A DNA stretch of 64,000 nucleotides from Marinobacter algicola DG893 (lineage in GTDB: Bacteria; Pseudomonadota; Gammaproteobacteria; Pseudomonadales; Oleiphilaceae), in NCBI RefSeq assembly GCF_000170835.1, contig NZ_ABCP01000001.1:62001-126000 (forward strand). Reading direction: 5' to 3'. The notes below the pieces were generated by a model that saw only the letters and a program-made list of their open reading frames with translations, ran no database searches and was not told where the DNA came from. This document shows positions 9,933-18,055 of this stretch, one piece after another; positions within the stretch are counted from its first letter, which is position 1; each line of letters opens with the position of its first letter. The position numbers and the translations under genes were made by a program.

Positions 9933-10060
9933 TTCGGCGTCATCAGACCTTAACTCGTACGGAGTGCGACGGAACTATGGCGAGATATAGTCAAAAATCG
10001 GGGAAAGAAAGGGATAAAAGAGGAGAACTTCATCCAGCGCATCGGAGGGAACTGGAGATA

Positions 10061-10091
10061 AAAAACGACGGGCTTATCTAAGCCCGTCGTT
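10061..10091 (-). terminator. Rho-independent terminator of the porin gene at 10125
   Basis: A perfect 13-bp stem (arms 10064-10076 and 10079-10091) with a minimal loop, followed on the minus strand by a run of five T. It sits 34 bp after the porin stop codon. Confidence 0.85.
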
Positions 10092-10124
10092 GGGTCCAAT
10101 GGTGTGGAGCAACACTATGAACGA

Positions 10125-11378
10125 TTAAAAATCGAACTGTGCAGCCAGTTGCAGTCGAGTGTTGTCAGCAGATTCGCCGTTGGCCAGCTCTTTGTCCGCG
10201 AAGGAAAGCTCCAATCCCAGCGTTACCGGGTCAGCAATTTTGTAAAAGTTGCTGAAGTGAACGCTTTGCAGAGTTTCGAAGGAGTTCGGGAACAAATCTT
10301 CTGGCTGATCACCCTCTACGCGCCCATAGGACAGACCAGAGGAGAACTTTGGCGTCCACTGTTGACTAATAGCAACGTTGGCGCCATATGCCTCAATGGT
10401 TTCAAGGTTTCCGTTGGCGTCAACGTATGCCTCGCCAATACCAGTGCGGCTAGCGCTGCTATCATTATTGCTGAAGGAACTATAAATGTAACGACCCACG
10501 CCGTCACCAAAGATTGCCCCTGCCATGACCGTGGTGGTGTCGGTCAGGTTTAGCCGACCAGCAACCAAAACACCGTAACCAAAGGCGTTGTCGTCGCCCG
10601 TAGCAGCGGCAGAGTCAGTCTGAAACGAACGTGCAAGACCGGCAACTTCAATGCCACCAGCACTACCGGCCCACTTGTATTTGGCGGTTAGATCCGGCGC
10701 ATTATCGCGAGAGCCGTCAAAACCCGTTGTCTCAGGATTCTCAGCGGAAACTGAAAAATTAGCACCGCCACCCAGAGGCATGGTGTAGCGTAGCTGTGCC
10801 TGACGAATAAACGAAACACCTACAGGGCCGTCAAAATCAACGGTGGACGGATAGGCGGTAAACTGCATGAAGTTGGTCCAAGTCTGACCTGCGAGCAGAC
10901 CGTTCAGCTCACCATAAGCGTGACGAAGACGCAGCCCTCTGGAGTTCGAGAAAATTTCGTTGCCGCCACCACCGAAGAAGTCACCTTCAACGGTCGTTTT
11001 GACATCGCCCACGTCGGTTGGCGTGGTTGTCTTAATGCGAACCCGTGATTGTTGAGCATGGGCTCGGAATGAAGGGTCGCTTTCGCTATTAGCAGTGTCA
11101 AGACCTGCTACGAACAGACTGTCTCCCATGTCCTGATCGAAATCATAGATCATATCCAGTTTGACATAGCCACCTATTGTTACGGTGGTATTGGTGCCGG
11201 GCACCATCCAACCTTCCGCTCCCTTACTATCTGCCATATCATCCAATTGGCGCTGCAAATCATTAATCTGTGTCTGAAGTTCAGTTGCGGATTGCGCTTG
11301 AACAGACGTGGACACCAGACCCGCAGCAGCAAGCGCTAGAGTCGCTCTTATCGCTAACCTGAGTTTATTAGTTTGCAT
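10125..11378 (-). CDS. DcaP-like trimeric outer-membrane porin
   Basis: 417 residues. A signal peptide (about 1-28, ending SVQA) is followed by a short coiled coil (LQTQINDLQRQLDDM, about 35-50) and a beta-barrel beginning VTIGGYVKLDMIYDF and ending in a C-terminal Phe (AAQFDF), the usual outer-membrane assembly signal. The N-terminal coiled coil plus this barrel start is typical of the DcaP family, which imports small organic acids. The substrate here is unknown. Its promoter holds the best copy of the 11-bp repeat found across this region, so it may be co-regulated with the RND operons. Confidence 0.82.
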   Translation of the reverse strand: MQTNKLRLAIRATLALAAAGLVSTSVQAQSATELQTQINDLQRQLDDMADSKGAEGWMVPGTNTTVTIGGYVKLDMIYDFDQDMGDSLFVAGLDTANSESDPSFRAHAQQSRVRIKTTTPTDVGDVKTTVEGDFFGGGGNEIFSNSRGLRLRHAYGELNGLLAGQTWTNFMQFTAYPSTVDFDGPVGVSFIRQAQLRYTMPLGGGANFSVSAENPETTGFDGSRDNAPDLTAKYKWAGSAGGIEVAGLARSFQTDSAAATGDDNAFGYGVLVAGRLNLTDTTTVMAGAIFGDGVGRYIYSSFSNNDSSASRTGIGEAYVDANGNLETIEAYGANVAISQQWTPKFSSGLSYGRVEGDQPEDLFPNSFETLQSVHFSNFYKIADPVTLGLELSFADKELANGESADNTRLQLAAQFDF

Positions 11379-11527
11379 TGTAAATCAGTCTCCATGAGCC
11401 TTCGTTGTAAGTCACCTGGCCGGTAATTGACGCCGAACAAACCGACCGCTAGCTCGCTTCAGTTGTTGGCCACTACCGGTAAGTGGTTCATTGATCTCGC
11501 ACTTTTCGCCAGAACAACGACTTGCCA

Positions 11528-11559
11528 TTGATAGCAGATGAACTTGAAACGAACTTGAA
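11528..11559 (-). promoter_or_regulatory. Near-ideal direct-repeat regulator site and -10 for the DcaP-like porin
   Basis: Minus strand: TTCAAGTT, 3 bp, TTCAAGTT, 7 bp, TATCAA. The two half-sites are identical and 11 bp apart, the clearest example of the motif. It lies in the 336-bp divergent gap (11379-11714) that also holds the site for the plus-strand gene at 11715. Confidence 0.75.
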
Positions 11560-11648
11560 AACAATGCCCCTCTAATACCTTTGTATTAACGATCGCGTCG
11601 CAACCGTTCTTCTAACCGTGTTCTCTTTTCAACATCTAATTTCATTTT

Positions 11649-11680
11649 TTCAAGCTGAGTTAAAGTTCATCTGTTTCCAT
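11649..11680 (+). promoter_or_regulatory. Direct-repeat regulator site upstream of the small periplasmic protein
   Basis: Plus strand: TTCAAGCT, 3 bp, TTAAAGTT, 7 bp, TTCCAT. The half-sites fit the shared motif but the expected -10 is poor; TACAGA at 11686 is an alternative -10. Confidence 0.5.
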
Positions 11681-11714
11681 CTGGGTACAGATCATTCAAC
11701 TTTAAGGTGACTCT

Positions 11715-12011
11715 ATGAGAAAACATCTATTGCTCACATCTCTAGCACTAACCTTGGCTGCAGGAAGTCTTCATGCGTCTGAGGCTAATGATGACAACCT
11801 GGAACAAAACAAGCTCTCCGAAAGCAGCGTTCAGGACATGAAGAGACAGCATAGGGTGATGACACAGGCGGCCTCATCTGAAGTGGGCATGGAGGCACGA
11901 CGGAAATTGATGTTATCGAATAAGGACGATATCTATCACGAGATGATCAAATCGGGAGATATTAATCTATCTCAATTGGACCAGTTTTCGAAAGATCAGT
12001 TTATTCATTAG
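11715..12011 (+). CDS. Small secreted protein of unknown function
   Basis: 98 residues with a clear signal peptide (MRKHLLLTSLALTLAAG, cleavage near SLHA/SE) and a hydrophilic, helical, charged mature part without cysteine. I do not recognise a family. It is divergent from the DcaP-like porin, has its own copy of the shared regulator site, and is followed by a strong terminator before the histidine kinase. A periplasmic stress or sensor-accessory role is only a guess. Confidence 0.75.
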   Translation: MRKHLLLTSLALTLAAGSLHASEANDDNLEQNKLSESSVQDMKRQHRVMTQAASSEVGMEARRKLMLSNKDDIYHEMIKSGDINLSQLDQFSKDQFIH

Positions 12012-12132
12012 AACGAATTTAGAACTAAGCGCCTGCCGATTGAATATGGCCGGTGAATTAAGAAGACAATTTTGCCAATAGATAATATTTAAAAACCAGT
12101 TGCATCGTGAATGGTCTCCACCATTCCGTCTT

Positions 12133-12162
12133 GCCGCACTACTTTTGTAGTGCGGCTTTTTT
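12133..12162 (+). terminator. Strong rho-independent terminator
   Basis: Perfect 10-bp stem (GCCGCACTAC and its complement), TTTT loop, then six T. It separates the small secreted protein from the histidine kinase gene, so the kinase needs its own promoter. Confidence 0.92.
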
Positions 12163-12213
12163 AGGCCTAGATTTAGTCGATAACAACTCCTAACCACTTG
12201 CTTGGCAGACCAC

Positions 12214-13527
12214 ATGCCCAGAAAAAAACAACGCCCTTCAATAAAACGGAAACTACTTACTTTCCTGACACTAACGGGTTTCGCGTGTACGGGGCTAGTA
12301 TTTATCTCACACACCCTTTTAATCGATTATATCCACGATGAACTTCACAGACAGCAGTTACAAACCGCAGCTACCCAGCTCTCAAAGGTACTAATAAACA
12401 ATAAGAAAGAAATTACAAAATCTTCTCTCAGAAATTTTTCTTTGTCTCAATATTCTTTTCACATCGAAGGCAGTCAAAGCCAGAATTTTACAAGTGAAAA
12501 CATTAAACCAAAATTACACATAGTAGAGGAGTTTAGAAAACCCGGAATTTTTCACATCTCGGACGACGGTCGATCAATACTTGGTTACAACAAAATATTT
12601 AATGACGGAAAAGATAAAATAAGCGTTACTATAATTGAAAGAAACTCCTACTCACCGAACACACTTGACAAACTCCATGTTGTTATATGGATTATATCTT
12701 TTACAATTCTAGTTACGATATCAATGATCATATTTCTTGGGGTAAATATCGCACTAAAACCTCTAAAACTGATGAGCGCCCAATTAACGTCGCTTAAAAA
12801 AGGTGAGCGCAATAGACTGGATGAGAATGTACCTGAAGAGTTCAATGAACTTGTCAAGCATCTTAATCGCCTACTAGAGTCTTACGACAAAAAACTCACC
12901 CGTTCTCGCCACCTAGCCGCGGATATTTCTCATAGCTTGAAAACACCGCTTGCCGTCATAAACTCCGTGATCAATAACGAAGCTGTCCCCACCACAATCG
13001 TGAGTCAACTTAAGTCTCAACTGTCTGAAATACACGAGCTGATCGACACTCAGATGAGAAAAACCGAGATGGCTGGTCAATACATTGGGAAGGCGACACC
13101 AATCATTGAGAAAGCTCTGGCACTGGTGGATGTAGTCAGTCGAATCTATCCTTACAAACAGATCCACCTTCAAGAAACATTACCCAGAGAGCTTGTCTGG
13201 CCAATTGATGAGCGTGATTTTAATGAGATTTTGGGTAATGTGCTTGATAATGCAAGCAAATGGTGCTCTCAGGAAGTCCATTTACACCTGAAGCTTGACG
13301 ATGACACTTTGACTATTCTTGTTGAAGATGACGGCCCAGGAGTGGCCCCACACCAACTTGCCGATCTCACCAGGCGCCAGAAAAGACTGGACGAAAAAAC
13401 CCCTGGCTATGGCCTTGGCCTATCAATCGTTGAGGAAATCATCAATGACTACGGTGGCGCCATGCATTTTTCTATATCATCCAAAGGTGGTCTTCGGGTT
13501 CTAATCGAGCTTCCAAGAAGCATTTGA
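12214..13527 (+). CDS. PhoQ-like sensor histidine kinase (orphan)
   Basis: About 437 residues: TM1 (about 14-38), a periplasmic sensor of about 115 residues, TM2 (154-180), HAMP linker, HisKA H-box with ISHSLKTPLAV (His about 240), and HATPase_c with N-box GNVLDNASKWC, G1 VEDDGPGVAP and G2 YGLGLSIVEEI. SHSLKTPLAV and GNVLDNA closely resemble PhoQ. No response-regulator gene is adjacent, which is unusual. A TTG 12 bases upstream could extend it by 4 codons; the ATG was chosen. The gene is visibly more AT-rich than its neighbours. A link to the 11-bp repeats at nearby promoters is plausible but unproven. Confidence 0.88.
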   Translation: MPRKKQRPSIKRKLLTFLTLTGFACTGLVFISHTLLIDYIHDELHRQQLQTAATQLSKVLINNKKEITKSSLRNFSLSQYSFHIEGSQSQNFTSENIKPKLHIVEEFRKPGIFHISDDGRSILGYNKIFNDGKDKISVTIIERNSYSPNTLDKLHVVIWIISFTILVTISMIIFLGVNIALKPLKLMSAQLTSLKKGERNRLDENVPEEFNELVKHLNRLLESYDKKLTRSRHLAADISHSLKTPLAVINSVINNEAVPTTIVSQLKSQLSEIHELIDTQMRKTEMAGQYIGKATPIIEKALALVDVVSRIYPYKQIHLQETLPRELVWPIDERDFNEILGNVLDNASKWCSQEVHLHLKLDDDTLTILVEDDGPGVAPHQLADLTRRQKRLDEKTPGYGLGLSIVEEIINDYGGAMHFSISSKGGLRVLIELPRSI

Positions 13528-13557
13528 CGACGACTAAGACAGTTTATCCAGTTTTAG

Positions 13558-15096
13558 TCAGCGACCTGCAGGCATAGCAGCCCGATACACCAACGTCTCG
13601 ACGTCAAAACTGTCGTTTTGAACTGAGTTCTCATCAGGCGACATAAAAAACAACCCTGTATTGCCTGATACTGGGGACACCGGAGCCGACGTTAGAAGAC
13701 TTGTTGACTGCGTTTTGGGAGATTTCCCGGATCTCAGCGTCAACCAATCAACTCGAGTATCATAAACACCTATCATATCTTCGGCTGCAATGGATTCCTG
13801 TGGAATCCCGATATTAACGGCATCCCCACCGGAGCGTACGAGCAGGTTCGGCAAGAATAGTGTTTGCCTCGGACTAAACACCAACTCAGGCGACACGTCG
13901 TAAGTCATACTCGTGCCTGCCACCCGGTTTCCAATCTCATAGTCCAGATGTGGCCCCTCAGTGCCAGCAGGGAAAAATGAAACCTTTCCTTGGGAGACGG
14001 TCACCATATTCAAAGGTCTCGGTTTGTTCCGAACAACGGCACCGATCACCCGAAACACTGGTGTGTATCGGCTTAATTCTTCATGAACGGCCTTATCAAG
14101 ATCTGGCCTGTTCGGTGAGATTAATATCTCATAAATCTCTGAACCAAATCCCTGCTCTGAGTAGAAAGACTGCCCAAGAATAGTTTCCCGGCGACCGTCA
14201 GCATCCAAATCCTGCAACCCCAACATTAAGGGCATGAAACCGATGGCTTTAGCCTTCCCTTCGGCCAACTGAATCAAAGAACTTGAAACGCGACGGCCAT
14301 TCCACTGATTTAAAATGAGGTAGTATGAGTTTTCTGAAACGTACCAGTCCATTCGGATGACTTTCTCCCGACGGGGCACCTCAATGGACGCCAGGCTCTG
14401 AACAGCCCCACTGGAATCAACAAGGAAAAAGCTGAGTTTATTTCCATGCTCCGCCGCAAAATAGTAGTCGTTGCCAGAACGAAACGCAGACAACGACTTT
14501 GCGTTGATGGGCAGCCTGGCAATTGGAGGTGCTGAAGCCTCCCCCTCAACTGAACCTACCCGGCGTTCTTCAGCATCGGTCTGTACGATGCCGACCAACC
14601 AGGTGTTGTTGTAGGTCGCAACGGCCTGACCTCTCCCGGTAACCTGAAAACGCACCAATGGCACATCACTTGACGCCGCTGGCTCGTCCTGCCACAAAAG
14701 ATCAGGAAATCTGGATTTCAACGCCGGCGTTGCCGGCCCGGGTTCGCCGGCTCTGTTAGTAAACACTGCCGGGATACCGTAAAAGCGTTTCGATACAGCT
14801 CCAACGGATGGCATCGTTCCAAACAGCACTTTCCCTACCGCCCGATCCTTTCCAATACTCTCGATGCCGATGACTGCAAGGTTTTTTACCGGGATGCCTG
14901 CATCTTCAGGCTCCCGTAACACAGCAAATAAATCACCTACCTCAACAGTGGCATCATCAACTGTAAGCGAAAGCACTTTTTGATCAATATCTACCTCAGT
15001 GACCTCTGCCTTTGCTGGATGCCCACGCTCAACAGCCTGCACCAAACCGGCTAGTAGGAGCGTCAGGAACACAAATACAGCAGAACGAGTAATCAT
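13558..15096 (-). CDS. Secreted protein of unknown function, possibly beta-propeller-like
   Basis: 512 residues with a signal peptide (about 1-21, ending GLVQA). The mature protein is rich in beta-strand patterns and has a calcium-repeat-like phrase (LGLQDLDADGRRETILGQSF, about 292-311) seen in FG-GAP/VCBS-type propellers, but no clear repeat series. It follows the porin gene at 15170 with a 73-bp gap containing a hairpin (15134-15169) and is probably co-transcribed with it. I cannot assign a function; a surface or periplasmic partner of that outer-membrane protein is an inference from synteny. Confidence 0.72.
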   Translation of the reverse strand: MITRSAVFVFLTLLLAGLVQAVERGHPAKAEVTEVDIDQKVLSLTVDDATVEVGDLFAVLREPEDAGIPVKNLAVIGIESIGKDRAVGKVLFGTMPSVGAVSKRFYGIPAVFTNRAGEPGPATPALKSRFPDLLWQDEPAASSDVPLVRFQVTGRGQAVATYNNTWLVGIVQTDAEERRVGSVEGEASAPPIARLPINAKSLSAFRSGNDYYFAAEHGNKLSFFLVDSSGAVQSLASIEVPRREKVIRMDWYVSENSYYLILNQWNGRRVSSSLIQLAEGKAKAIGFMPLMLGLQDLDADGRRETILGQSFYSEQGFGSEIYEILISPNRPDLDKAVHEELSRYTPVFRVIGAVVRNKPRPLNMVTVSQGKVSFFPAGTEGPHLDYEIGNRVAGTSMTYDVSPELVFSPRQTLFLPNLLVRSGGDAVNIGIPQESIAAEDMIGVYDTRVDWLTLRSGKSPKTQSTSLLTSAPVSPVSGNTGLFFMSPDENSVQNDSFDVETLVYRAAMPAGR

Positions 15097-15169
15097 AGGG
15101 AAAAGTCACCTAATGCGAATTCATTTTGGAGAGCAAACACGGGGTGGCGTTACCACCACCCAGTGTTTG

Positions 15170-16576
15170 TTAGAACTTGTACCTTACCCGACCGGCAACA
15201 TGAACAATGTCCTGATCGCTTTTGCCATCCTGCAGGGCAGTTTCCTCCAGCGCATCCATGGCATCGCCTGATACCAGGTATGCAGCTTCTGCCGACAGCT
15301 CCAGCGAAGGGTATGGGAAGTAGGAGATCTTGGAACCAAATTCCAGCCCGAGATCTTTTGAGGACGATCCATCTGCAAGTGCAATATTCTCAGCCAAGCG
15401 GTTGTAGACAATCATTCCGCTGACCGTAATATTGGCCGCTACTTTGTGATCGAGCTGAAGTTTGTTCATGAAATACCCTTTGTCGAGAATATAGGGCGTT
15501 TCGGCGAAGTAGTCATCGCTCGTCATGTTTTCCTGAAAAATCATACTGTCACTGAAGTCGACATCCGTGGCGATGAAGGCGTCGAAGTCTCCATCTTGCT
15601 CATTGCTATCGCCCGATGCGTAAAGCACGGTGTACGTCAGTTGGTTTGGCCCAAATTGCAGCCCGAGCTCGCCGCGCCCCAGAAAGGTCGAAAGGTCGTA
15701 GTTCGTATTGGGATTAGTAGCACCATTCAAAGGAACGAAGTTTACACCCTCTATTGTTCCGCTTTGGCCAATCACCGTACCCTTCACGAACATGCGTCCC
15801 AGCGACGTCTCCTGACCGTAATCCAGCTCCACCCCAACGCTGGAAACGGAATATTTGGAGTTATCAGCGATGCTCTTCAGTTCATATTCCCTGCTATTTA
15901 CCGTACCTACTCCCTCAGCAATTTGATCATTCATCTGATAGAGGTAGAAGAGGCCCGCACTCAAGTTCGGTGAGTAACGCTTGTTCAGGTTGATCGCGAA
16001 GTTGTCCGCGCCATCCCAGCCTTCGTCCTGTTCTGAGTCGACGCCGCTCTCATTGGAAGAGTCACCCCGCCCCCACAACAACTGATAGTTAATTCCGGAA
16101 CCCAGTGAGCCTTTCCAAACAGCGGCGGTGGCGGTTTCAGTCCAGACATGTCGGTTCACTGACACTGGCTGCAAACCCAGCGATACACGCTGGTCTAGCG
16201 TGTTGGGCACCAAGAAATCCACGTAGGCCCACCGTGTTTCAACATTAACACCATCACCAGAAAAGTCCCCACCAGAGCCCTCGCCGTATCGGATGCCACC
16301 AATCTCCGTCGCGAATACACCGGTAACTTTTTTGTCATCGGATGTTGCTTTCGCCCAAAACCGGTATTTGACCTCACCAAAGCTCTCGGTCGGCTCGTCA
16401 TCTTTCAGCGTACCGCCACCTGAGTTACCACCAACAAACCAGTCTCTTTGATTGGTGTAAGCTTGAAATCGGTTGTCCATATCACCGTGGAATTCAATCT
16501 CCGCTGCCGTCGCGGTCCAGCTTCCCGACAATGTTGTAATCCCTGCAATCGCAGTGGCCAGAATGTTGCGTTTCAA
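15170..16576 (-). CDS. Outer-membrane beta-barrel (porin-like) protein
   Basis: 468 residues: signal peptide to about residue 24 (WTATAA), then a barrel starting IEFHGDMDNRFQAYTNQRDW and ending AGRVRYKF with a terminal Phe, the outer-membrane sorting signal. Alternating strand and turn sequence throughout. The substrate is unknown. It is co-directional with the secreted protein gene downstream and the porin gene upstream. A perfect hairpin with a T run lies in its upstream region (16677-16707), and a regulator-like repeat lies beyond that (16736-16767). Confidence 0.8.
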   Translation of the reverse strand: MKRNILATAIAGITTLSGSWTATAAEIEFHGDMDNRFQAYTNQRDWFVGGNSGGGTLKDDEPTESFGEVKYRFWAKATSDDKKVTGVFATEIGGIRYGEGSGGDFSGDGVNVETRWAYVDFLVPNTLDQRVSLGLQPVSVNRHVWTETATAAVWKGSLGSGINYQLLWGRGDSSNESGVDSEQDEGWDGADNFAINLNKRYSPNLSAGLFYLYQMNDQIAEGVGTVNSREYELKSIADNSKYSVSSVGVELDYGQETSLGRMFVKGTVIGQSGTIEGVNFVPLNGATNPNTNYDLSTFLGRGELGLQFGPNQLTYTVLYASGDSNEQDGDFDAFIATDVDFSDSMIFQENMTSDDYFAETPYILDKGYFMNKLQLDHKVAANITVSGMIVYNRLAENIALADGSSSKDLGLEFGSKISYFPYPSLELSAEAAYLVSGDAMDALEETALQDGKSDQDIVHVAGRVRYKF

Positions 16577-16676
16577 CGTATTCCCCTCCAGTTTCTTTCT
16601 TGATTGTTTGTGATATTCGATTCGTACGGATAGTGGCGTAAATTTTAAAACCAGCTAGAACACCGGACTAAAGGTC

Positions 16677-16707
16677 AAAAAAAAGGCGGGAATGAAGCAT
16701 TCCCGCC
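16677..16707 (-). terminator. Rho-independent terminator (or leader attenuator)
   Basis: Nine-bp perfect stem (16685-16693 with 16699-16707), 5-base loop, followed on the minus strand by eight T. It would terminate the porin gene at 16825. However, a regulator-like repeat lies upstream of it on the same strand, so it could instead sit in the leader of the gene at 16576. Confidence 0.8.
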
Positions 16708-16735
16708 ATTAAATAACCTTCGTTAACTCGCAAGT

Positions 16736-16767
16736 AGGCTCTCACACGAACCTTAAATGAACTTGAA
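16736..16767 (-). promoter_or_regulatory. Direct-repeat regulator-like site between two porin genes
   Basis: Minus strand: TTCAAGTT, 3 bp, TTAAGGTT, 7 bp, GAGCCT. The half-sites are good and 11 bp apart, but the predicted -10 is poor and a terminator lies between this site and the next gene (16576). Confidence 0.45.
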
Positions 16768-16824
16768 ATCCGGAAAATATTTCAGATACGTCGCTCTCCC
16801 TGTATTCAGCGATCACGCTCGACG

Positions 16825-17820
16825 CTACATGGAAAACTTATGCTCGAAGCCCACGCCAAATGTGGAGTCCTCAGAGTCAGCCAAGTCCGCCTCCACCCGA
16901 GACACGTAAGCATAAACCTTACTCTTACTAGCCAGTTTATAATCGAGCCCCAAGGCCAGCAGGGTTAGCTCCTCGTTTGTGGTCTCAGCTTCTGTCAGTC
17001 CGTACTGCGCCTTGATCTTCCAACGCTCAAGGTTAACGGCACCGCCAACCAGATAAGACGTATCTTCTCCAGGACCATCGCTTTCTTCTGCCAACTGGTA
17101 AACTGCGCCGATCTCAAAGTTGCTCAATCGGACCTTCCCTACAGTTCGCAGGATATTGAGACGACTATCGCCACTTGGATCGGCTTCCAGTGAATCCTCG
17201 ATATCAGAATCGTAGGCAATACTTCCGTAGAAATGATCATTTTCAAACGTAAAAGAGCTGGAAATTGCATCCGCAGGTCCGTCGTTCTCTGCTCCGGTTG
17301 ATTGGTCTTCACCCGGGATAACAGCAACATTGACGCCCACAGCATCAAACAGACGAGGGGAACTGTACTGAACAATGTTGCTGGTCCGATTTTCGCCAGC
17401 CATGATGTTTTTTATATCCGCTTGTAGGTCGTTGAACTGGTCAACCTTGCCCTGCGCTGACTTTAAAGGAGTGTCAAATTTTCCCGCAATCAGTGCACCG
17501 AGATTCGCCTGCTTGAAGCCACCGTAGATATTACGCTGCGAGAAGGTTTGGCCATCCTTATCTCCATCATCAATCGATATTTCAAATTCCGCCTTGTAGA
17601 TTGCCTCCAGGCCTTCGAGATCGGTATCAAACACCCCTTTTACACCCAGACGGGAAGCATTGCTCTGAAGCTTCCAGGCATCGCTGCTACCGTCATCCTG
17701 GTTTTCATACGAAACATTCGCTTTGCCGTACAGGATAGGACCGTCCGCCGCAAGTGCACTCATTGAAGTTGCTGCAACCCCACCAATCACCAACATCGAT
17801 AGACACTTTTTCATGAACAC
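16825..17820 (-). CDS. Gram-negative general porin (Porin_4/OmpC-like)
   Basis: 331 residues: signal peptide (about 1-24, ending SALA), barrel start GPILYGKANVSYENQDD, an ASRLGVKG phrase and an ETLxG-like GLEAIYKAEFE segment typical of neisserial/proteobacterial porins, and a C-terminal FGVGFEHKFSM in which Met follows the usual terminal Phe. It forms a diffusion channel. It has its own promoter with a perfect TATAAT preceded by the shared repeat (17960-17991). Confidence 0.88.
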   Translation of the reverse strand: MFMKKCLSMLVIGGVAATSMSALAADGPILYGKANVSYENQDDGSSDAWKLQSNASRLGVKGVFDTDLEGLEAIYKAEFEISIDDGDKDGQTFSQRNIYGGFKQANLGALIAGKFDTPLKSAQGKVDQFNDLQADIKNIMAGENRTSNIVQYSSPRLFDAVGVNVAVIPGEDQSTGAENDGPADAISSSFTFENDHFYGSIAYDSDIEDSLEADPSGDSRLNILRTVGKVRLSNFEIGAVYQLAEESDGPGEDTSYLVGGAVNLERWKIKAQYGLTEAETTNEELTLLALGLDYKLASKSKVYAYVSRVEADLADSEDSTFGVGFEHKFSM

Positions 17821-17959
17821 CTCTTCAGATTAGATAGATTCAAAATGACACTTGAAGTCTTTCAAATGCTGAATAGATGGTGCTTGTCACTTATTGCAGA
17901 ATTGTTAAATTGCGATATTTTTCTCTTTATTTCAACAACATAAAATTCAAAAACTTTTT

Positions 17960-17991
17960 ATTATATCCTTTGACACTGAATTGAACTTGAA
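17960..17991 (-). promoter_or_regulatory. Direct-repeat regulator site with perfect -10 upstream of the porin
   Basis: Minus strand: TTCAAGTT, 3 bp, TTCAGTGT, 7 bp, TATAAT. This copy anchors the geometry of the motif because the -10 is consensus. The transcript would have a leader of about 130 bases before 17820. Confidence 0.72.
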
Positions 17992-18055
17992 TCTAAGAGA
18001 TCATCTTCGTAAATTTATTCATGAGCACGAAAGCACTTTCCACTAGACTCAAAAT

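Noticed and set aside
15134-15169. Hairpin between the porin-like and secreted-protein genes considered as terminator
   Set aside because: The stem is good, but no T run follows on the minus strand; more likely an intercistronic structure.
17848-17863. TTGAA-N4-TTCAA inverted repeat upstream of the porin
   Set aside because: Short and downstream of the convincing promoter; inverted instead of direct orientation, so not counted as a site of the shared motif.
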